A DNA stretch of 64,000 nucleotides from contig JAUIRK010000686.1 of assembly GCA_030549495.1 (NCBI GenBank), forward strand, positions 186,001 through 250,000. Direction: 5' to 3'. The stretch is from Nectonema munidae. Its lineage: Eukaryota; Nematomorpha; Nectonematoida; Nectonematidae. This document shows, in pieces, positions 57,561 through 64,000 of the stretch. A program made the translations under genes and the position numbers. Numbering within the stretch: position 1 is the first letter of the stretch; every line of letters begins with the position of its first letter. The notes beneath the pieces were generated by a model. It searched no databases and was not told where the DNA came from. It was given only the letters and a program-made list of their open reading frames with translations.

Positions 57561-58650
57561 CTGATGACCTATTAAAATAGTAAAGAATCGAGAAAGGGAT
57601 GATTTCCTTTAATATTTATCCATGATTCTAGAAGTGATGGATTTCTCTTTTTCTTATAATAAATTCCATTCTAAATGTAAAGTTAATCCCTAGTTCCTTT
57701 ATTACCTATACAGTCTACGTGTCCTCAAAAAATTAACTCTCTTTATACTTTTCATGATAACGCAAAAAGCGTAAAATTTTTATGTAAAAGCCTTTATGCC
57801 TTAATGTCTAATTTTATGATCATCTTTGTTGAATTATAAAAAGTTTATCACACTTCATCATCTAAAACAATGTATATAAATATAAATGTTCAAGAGTGTA
57901 TCTAATATGGGGATTAAATTTTAATTTATCAACAGATATCAACATTTTGTTAAGAAATATGACTTTTGATTTTTATTGACAGTTTTTGCCATGGGTGGGT
58001 CACATGTTTTTATCGCTCTATTTTTCTTGTATTTTATTTTTATGTTGAGATTTAAATTTTAAACATCAAAGCCTCAATTTTAACCTTTTTCAACATTTAT
58101 ATTTATCTTAAATAAATGCAAAATAAAATACCTTTAAAAGTCTGTTAGTTAAAACATAATCAAATTAGTGATATGTAAATCTAAATGATGTTTAATTCAT
58201 CATAATCCTTAAAAGTTTCTGCATTTATAAATAAAATTTTTCTAATTTCATTATAAACAAGGTTAAGTATTTGTATGGGTGAGTTGGTGTGCATATGTAT
58301 CCTAACATAATATCGCGTTGTGAATTTGACTTAATCCTTTGTTGCCTAGCTGAGCTCATATCGTTCATGTGTTTCTCATTATAATTTGAAGGAATGATGA
58401 GTAAAATAGCCCTAATGTTTACCTAACCTTAATGCTTTTGAAACATTTTACTTACTCATCATACTCGATTGCACAAATTATATTAATCACAACACATGAT
58501 GTGAATGACAAGACGTGACACATTAAAATAGAAACATATATCATACAAACACGACAGACAAATCAAAAACATAAGTTTATAACACTCTTCTAAACATCTT
58601 ATTTTTTACTACACGCTTAGATTGCACATCATTAATTCTTAAAAATTTTC
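57561..58650. other. AT-rich spacer; left end of the following Tigger not found
   Basis: I searched for the inverted partner CAGTAAAACCTCTATAAACC by eye and did not find it. No other feature is recognised. Confidence 0.4.
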
Positions 58651-59327
58651 AATTTATGTCAAAATCAAACAAACGTTTACGTCTAGAGCTTACACTTGAA
58701 GATAAAATCAAGCTAATAAAAGATTCTGAAGTGTTCCAGGATTTTCTCAAAGGCAACTTGCTGAAAAATACAATATTGGCAAATCAACCGTCGGAGATAT
58801 ACTGCGTAAAAAAGACATTTACATAAAAAATATCAAACTAATTCAAGTTTGAAAAAAAAAAGATTTGATACTAAATGCAAATATGCTGACATTGACGAAG
58901 TGTTATGGAAATGGTTCTCTACAGCACGGAGTAAAAACATACCGATTTCAGGACCTATTTTACAAGAAAAAGCACTTTTTTTCGCAAATGAATTAAAAAT
59001 GAATGAATTCAGAGCCTCAAACGGATGGCTTGAAAGATGGCGTGCTAGATATTCCGTAAATTTCTATAAAATTAGTGGAGAAAAACCCCTGAAAAAACAG
59101 AAAATGTAATATATGAATTTAAAGTGCGTCTTCAGGCTATTACAAAAGGTTATTCATCTTCTGATATTTTCAATTGTGATGAAACCGGCTTGTTTTTTCG
59201 TGCTTTACCAGAAAAAACTCTTTCAGTAAAGAATCAAAACTGTAAAAGTGGAAAGAAAGCAAAAGAGAGATTAACTGTTATGCTAGCATGCAGCTCAAGT
59301 GGCGAAAAATTAAGCCGGTAGTGATAG

Positions 59328-59383
59328 GTAAATTTTTTATGTTTAAATCATGGCCTTGAAATTTAATATTTTTGTTATTTTAG
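59328..59383 (+). other. Candidate 56-bp spliceosomal intron in the Tigger gene
   Basis: The sequence begins GTAAATTTTTTATG and ends TTTTTGTTATTTTAG. Joining its flanks gives ...PVVIGKSINPRCFKGI, which reads like the conserved Tigger sequence. Unspliced, the frame departs from the family here. This is an inference from splice-site form and family similarity. Confidence 0.6.
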
Positions 59384-60379
59384 GAAAATCAATTAACCCC
59401 AGATGCTTCAAGGGTATTGATAAAGATAATTTACCAGTCATATATTTTGCTAATAGAAAATTAACAAGGAAATGATTAACAAGGAAATGAAGCATAAGAA
59501 ACATAACATATTAATGTTCTTAGATAATGCTACATCCCACGCTACAGATTTAAGATTAAGTAATGTTACTCTCAAATTTTTGCCACCAAACACTACGTCT
59601 TCACTCCAACCTCTTGACCAGAGAATTATAAGATCTTTCAAGTCTTGCTACAGAAAACTGATGATAACTTCACTTCTTACAAAAATTGACGATTCAAGTT
59701 TAGCTAAAGAACTTTGCCAGAGAATTACAGTATTTGATGCTATTCACTGGATTTCAACAGCTCGGAGAAATATTACCCAACAGACAATCAAAAAATGCTT
59801 TTCTTCAGCAGGTTTTAGCTATTTAAATTCAATACATATAGATGAGAGTATTGAAGATAATCTTGATAAGAATGAAAATCAAGCTCATGAACTGGCTAAA
59901 GAGCTTCAAATAGATGAAGTTGATATATATTTTGACAAAGATTTACCAATTGAAGAAGATTCTGATGTCTGGGAAAAGAACTTAGTCTCTGGTCTCCTTT
60001 TGGATTCTGAAAACATGGAAACTAGCAGTGATGATGAAAAAATGATACTAGTAATGCATTAGTGAAAAATGTAAAAGATTTATCTCTTATTGAAACTCTT
60101 CAACTTCTTAGAAATATTCATGAAAATACTACAGCAAGATCAATATTGCCACAAGTTTCTGAAATCAATACAGACCTTGAAGATTTGATTGTTCAAAAGG
60201 TAAAAAAAAATACAAACTACGATGGATCAATATTTAAAGTGAACAACATTTTTGTTTTTTTAATAAATTTATTAAAAAGCCCACCTATTTTTTAATATAA
60301 CAATCAAAGTATGTTTGCATATAATATACTCGAAAATTAGCCCTTGCTATTTTTTGTATCATAAAATAAACTTTTCACC

Positions 60380-60455
60380 TCTATAAACAGGCCACCTCTA
60401 TAATCCGGCCGTTTTTTCAGGTCCCTTAGCTGGCCGGTTTATAGAGGTTTTACTG
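60380..60455 (+). repeat. Right terminal region of the Tigger element
   Basis: CCTCTATAA recurs twice before the terminal GGTTTATAGAGGTTTTACTG, followed by TA. The terminus inverted begins CAGTAAAACCTC, as in classical Tigger elements. Confidence 0.85.
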
Positions 60456-60515
60456 TATTAATAAAATTAAAAATAAATGAAAAATAAGTCACCATATATT
60501 CTCAATGTGATAATG

Positions 60516-60960
60516 CTGAATTCAGTGGTGATGTCCATTTTTTTCAAAATCTATCAAATCTTTCAAAAATAGATTTATATATGACAGCTCATCTCAAAAA
60601 GGAACATTTTATTTAAATAATTATAAAAAGTTTTTTACATATATATAACCATTTTCAAGTATTAATTAATTAAGTTGTTTGTGGCGTTCACACCCATCTT
60701 TTCGGATATCGTGGCCCGCCCGGAATGCTGAGTCCAAGTCTAACTGGACTTTCCATCCCACTAAACACCTACCGGCCCTTGTTACCATTTTCAAGTATGT
60801 AGAATTCAGTGGTCATGTCCATTTTTTTTTATCAAACCTATCAAAAATTGATTTAAATATAATGATAGCCCATGTCAAAATTAAAATTTTTATTCTTACA
60901 AAAAGTTTTTTATATTTCAAGTATGCGGAATTTAGTGGTGATGCTCATTTCTTATGAAAA
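60516..60960 (+). repeat. Short tandem repeat, about 2.3 units of 125-147 bp
   Basis: Units begin GCTGAATTCAGTGGTGATG (60,516), GTAGAATTCAGTGGTCATG (60,799) and GCGGAATTTAGTGGTGATG (about 60,925), and each of the first two ends TTTCAAGTAT. The first unit's end is duplicated around a LINE-B tail insertion. It is a small satellite-like array or part of a larger one. Confidence 0.75.
60663..60783 (-). mobile_element. Tiny LINE-B tail insertion with perfect 15-bp target duplication
   Basis: The 121-bp piece is the complement of the last 120 bases of LINE-B (GGTAGGTGTTTAGTGGGATG ... CAAACAACTTAATTAATT). It is flanked by ACCATTTTCAAGTAT at 60,648-60,662 and 60,784-60,798. This is a heavily 5'-truncated LINE insertion, and the perfect duplication suggests it is recent. 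Confidence 0.93.
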
Positions 60961-61696
60961 TCAATTATTAAATATATTTCTTATCAACTAAAATTTTGAT
61001 TGACATTTTCTAAAAAGTAGCCATGATTATTGAAAAAATTAAATATATAAAGTGTTAGGCGTTCATAACTGTATATAATTATAAATTTTCAAGGGAGTAT
61101 CATATAAAGACCCTAAGTTATAAAGTTAACTACAGATAATGTAAAAGTTTTGTTGAAAAATGTTAATTTTTGATTGACAGTTTTTGACATGAAAGTGTCA
61201 TTCAACTACCATGGAAATGGTACCAAAATATGCAACTAACAATTTTAGGAAAAGTTATAAAATTTGAAGGGATATAATTCAACCAATTTTGTACAATTAA
61301 TTTTTTAGTGACGGGGCCATTTTATCCTCCTATCCTAATAACTAATAGGATTAACAAAGCAAGCAGAAAATAAGAACAAATCATATTCTTATTTTTGTGA
61401 TATCCTCAAACAAGATTTTTAGATAGGCAAATAAATTAAACCCAGAAAAGTTTGAAATTTTATAAACACTAAAAGTTCGGTCTAACTATTAAACGCGAGC
61501 CTATACTTTTCTTCGCCATTTTTTGACTAGTTAACGCTAGTGGTCTTACTATTTCATGACTTAAAAATTTTCCTATACTTTTCTGCTAAAAAAATGGCTG
61601 TTTACTAATCCATGAGTTACGGGTCTTACTAATCACTGACTTACGATTTAATGACTTACATAGCTTTTTGCTGCACATTTCGTCTATGGGGTCGTT
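60961..61696. other. AT-rich spacer
   Basis: No recognised feature. The reading frame at 61,586-61,771 on the minus strand overlaps the next inverted-repeat element and is chance. Confidence 0.4.
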
Positions 61697-61840
61697 CACA
61701 ATTGACGTCAACCTTTTTTGATAAATTTCAACCCCCCCCCCCCTCATGTCAACTTTTAGATATATCATCACTTAACAAAATCGACTTATGTCAACTTTGG
61801 ATACCCCCCCCCCCCCCACTTTTATTTGACGTCAATTGTG
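61697..61840. mobile_element. Palindromic-ended element, 144 bp, with C tracts
   Basis: CACAATTGACGTCAA (61,697-61,711) is perfectly inverted at 61,826-61,840. The interior contains runs of 12 C (61,732-61,743) and 14 C (61,804-61,817). Each end contains TGACGTCA. No clear target duplication was found; GGGGTCGTT precedes the left end. Confidence 0.75.
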
Positions 61841-61934
61841 AAATAAGATAAAATTTAAATGGAAATCTACTCAATTGTTTTTTTAAATTTATTTGTGCCT
61901 AGTCTTCTCATTTTTTATCGTATTGGTTTTATTA

Positions 61935-64000
61935 TTAAGTTTTTGTTTTTTCTAATATTTGTATCATATTGGTTTTATTATTAAGTTTTTGTTTTTTCAA
62001 GTTAGTTATTGTTTTCAAAGTTAAAACATTATTAAGAGATTCTGAATTATTATTCGTCCAATTTTTCGGTATATAATTGAATTTATTTCGTGCTCCAAAA
62101 ACATAAACTTCTATTGTTGGTATTATTTTGCGAGTTAAATACATTCCAATGGTATTTTGATACTTAGTAATATTATCAGCCTTTTTTTCAAAATTTATTT
62201 TTGTATCACAATTAGCAAGCCCTGAGGGAGAAAATATTTGATTATAAAATTCTTTAATTTGCTTTTCATTAACTTGATAAATTAAGATTTTATTTCTCAA
62301 ATTTCGCTTAATATTTTCCTTAATATGACGTGCACATAATGCTGCATATTGCAGGCAAAGTTTTATAGATTTCATTAAAGCAAATTCTTTATCAGTCCCA
62401 ATGACTATTTGTTTTAAACTTTGAGGTATATCATGGAATAAAAAATTTTAATGAGAAAAAAATCACTATATGTTTCACAATCTGCTGTAAACTGGAGTAA
62501 AACTGGTCCAAAAAGTATAGCATTCGTTTAACTATTTTTTGAAATTATATTGTGCTCTTTAAAAACTGTGGTAGTAACAAAACAAGAGCTTAAGTTAAAA
62601 GTTCTGTATACTCCAAAATTAGAGCATGGATTATTTTGATATATAATACAACTTTTTAAATGCATTAATTGACATTCGGTGTAACAAATTATGCTAGGAC
62701 TTTTGCCAGAACTCTGTAAGACTTTTCTGATGTAAGGATGATTAGTTGAGGCCAAACTTAGAAGATGTTGTATTTCATCAGCTAAATTAGGGGAAAAATG
62801 GTTATTATTTTTGAAAAGAGAGTATTTAACATTATATAAATATTTTGCTCGTTGAGATGTTTCAGAATGCAGGATTTTGATGAAAACTGATTTTGGTGAA
62901 TTATTATCTAGTAATTCTCTTTCAACAAACCTTTTTGTTTGAGCATCAGTTCTATACTCTTTTTTTCACTGTTAAAGTTTGCGTGTTTTGATGCTTCACT
63001 TGGAAAACTTCCAATATATTCATATAAACATATATTATATTGTTTTTCATCAATTGAAGTATAATTTTCCAACCAAAATATCCTTCTTTTGTATTCTGGA
63101 GATCGTTTCAGAACTGAATAATACCCTTGCATAATAATTACATTTTTATCTTGTTGAGGAGAGAGTATCATCTTTGATTTACCACTCTGTTTAAAAAACT
63201 GCATATTTTTATTTTGGTAGAAAAAAGGAAGTTTGCCATTGTCATTTTTAAAAAAATGATATTTTTTGCTTGATATAGGCTTCAAACTGCTGCAATTATC
63301 AGAAAAGTAATTTTCATTGTTAGATTGAATTTTTTTAACAATACAAAAAACGTTTTCTCCAGAGGAGTTTTAGAAGGCTGATAACAGATGAAGAAGGCAA
63401 AAAACCTTGTAGTTTTTGCTGATTATTATTTGTTTCCTAATGATGAAACTTCTTTGATAAAGTCTTTTTGATAAACTGATACTTCTGAAATTCTAATACT
63501 ACTAAAAATATTAGAATTATTATCATTCTCAATATTAATTAGAGGCACAAAATGATTGGACACAAAAACTTTGTCAGATCTACATCTGCTTGTCCATAGA
63601 ATCTATATTTTTTCACTTAGATAATACTCAACTCTCGGTGAGAATACATTGTTTAAAATTGAATGAGATATATCAAATTTACCGTTAATATTTGGATATA
63701 TTGATTTAATTGAAATGCCAATAATAGTTGCAGCAACAACTATAGAAAAAGCTGATGACCAATTTCTATTGATGAAGAATGTTCTTACATTCTTCTTCAA
63801 TTTCTCGTGAAACTATCCATATCCCAGTCTCTTCCCCTGTTTTCTTGTAATTTTCGTTAAAGGAATTTAGCTCTATTGCAGTTTTCACTCTAATCTCATT
63901 AGCAAGAGATTTATTCCCTATTAATAATATTGATAATGTATTATAAAAGCAATTTCCATCTTCTGTAGTAACAAGGGCTTTCTTACTGGGTATAGGACAA
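61935..64000 (-). mobile_element. MULE-type transposase relic, running off the window
   Basis: The complement carries, in order, NWSSAFSIVVAATIIGISIK and SIYPNINGKFDISHSILNNV (63,603-63,800), KNVIIMQGYYSVLKRSPEYK and FWLENYTSIDEKQYN (62,908-63,285), then FGVYRTFNLSSCFVTTTVFK near 62,560-62,640. The C-terminus NWTNNNSESLNNVLTLKT with YVFGARNKFNYIPK lies in 61,935-62,375. The SESLN near a WTNNN and the xRTFNL motif are seen in MULE-type transposases of invertebrates. At the motif, Tyr stands where an acidic residue is expected (xDRTFNL in family form). At least three frame breaks separate the blocks. The 5' end is beyond base 64,000. Confidence 0.68.

Larger units (their letters stand above)
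58657..60457 (+). mobile_element. pogo/Tigger transposon: HTH plus DDE transposase with right terminal repeat
   Basis: The start MSKSNKRLRLELTLEDKIKL (58,657) is followed after a one-base shift by FSQRQLAEKYNIGKSTVGDI (psq-type HTH). The CENP-B-type HTH follows, with LWKWFSTARSKNIPISGPIL and NEFRASNGWLERW (58,849-59,109). The DDE domain reads DIFNCDETGLFFRALPEKTL (59,157-59,216), INPRCFKGI (after the candidate intron), MFLDNATSHATDLRLSNVTL and TTSSLQPLDQRIIRSFKSCY (59,515-59,640), with an acidic C-terminus to 60,062. The catalytic Asp of CDE, LDN and PLDQ are present. A segment around 59,440 is deleted, and about three frameshifts break the frame. The right end is the inverted CAGTAAAACCTCTATAAACC, closing at 60,455 with TA after it. 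Confidence 0.9.

Overview
This window is AT-rich eukaryotic DNA, probably from an arthropod; a crustacean or copepod-like genome would fit, but that is inference. The evidence is the kind and number of transposable elements, small GT-AG type introns inside transposase genes, long microsatellites and almost no dense coding sequence. There are no prokaryotic operons, tRNA genes, rRNA genes or CRISPR arrays. The window is a transposon graveyard with at most one convincing host-like gene and one weaker candidate.

Left part (1-17 kb): a possible C-terminal coding tail at the window edge, a LINE reverse-transcriptase relic, a piggyBac transposase relic on the minus strand, several short inverted-repeat elements (two hAT-type with 7-8 bp target duplications, one Mutator-like with a perfect 9-bp duplication), a divergent hAT-like transposase, a pogo/Tigger relic, a hAT C-terminus, and a GC-richer, heavily broken reverse transcriptase-RNase H retroelement fossil at about 15.0-16.6 kb.

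Middle (17-39 kb): a near full-length I-group LINE (called LINE-A here; ORF1 with zinc knuckles, then endonuclease, RT and RNase H) lies tail-to-tail with a second, decayed copy of the same family. A Ty3/gypsy fossil, a MULE fragment and a third LINE-A fragment follow. A 0.7-kb 3' region of a second LINE family (LINE-B, jockey-like) comes next, then piggyBac and hAT relics, then a long LINE-B copy with its own 3' region.

Right-centre (39-47 kb): this stretch has the fewest transposons. It carries a 360-codon intron-free reading frame on the minus strand (42,242-43,324) that is the best host-gene candidate. The protein is acidic and low in complexity, with a short BH3-like helix motif. A 187-codon hydrophobic reading frame at 44.4-45.0 kb is a weaker candidate.

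Right part (47-64 kb): a LINE C-terminal fragment, a ZBED-like hAT relic, a SINE-like piece sharing the LINE-A tail, a fourth LINE-A copy split by two hAT-type MITEs with perfect 8-bp duplications, a Tigger transposase with a candidate 56-bp intron and its right terminal repeat, a short tandem repeat split by a tiny LINE-B tail insertion with a perfect 15-bp duplication, and a MULE-type transposase relic running off the window.

The genes do not form a pathway. The organising theme is layered insertion: LINE copies are the substrate, and DNA-transposon MITEs, the gypsy fossil and LINE-B tails sit inside or beside them. All family assignments come from motifs read by eye; no database search was run.
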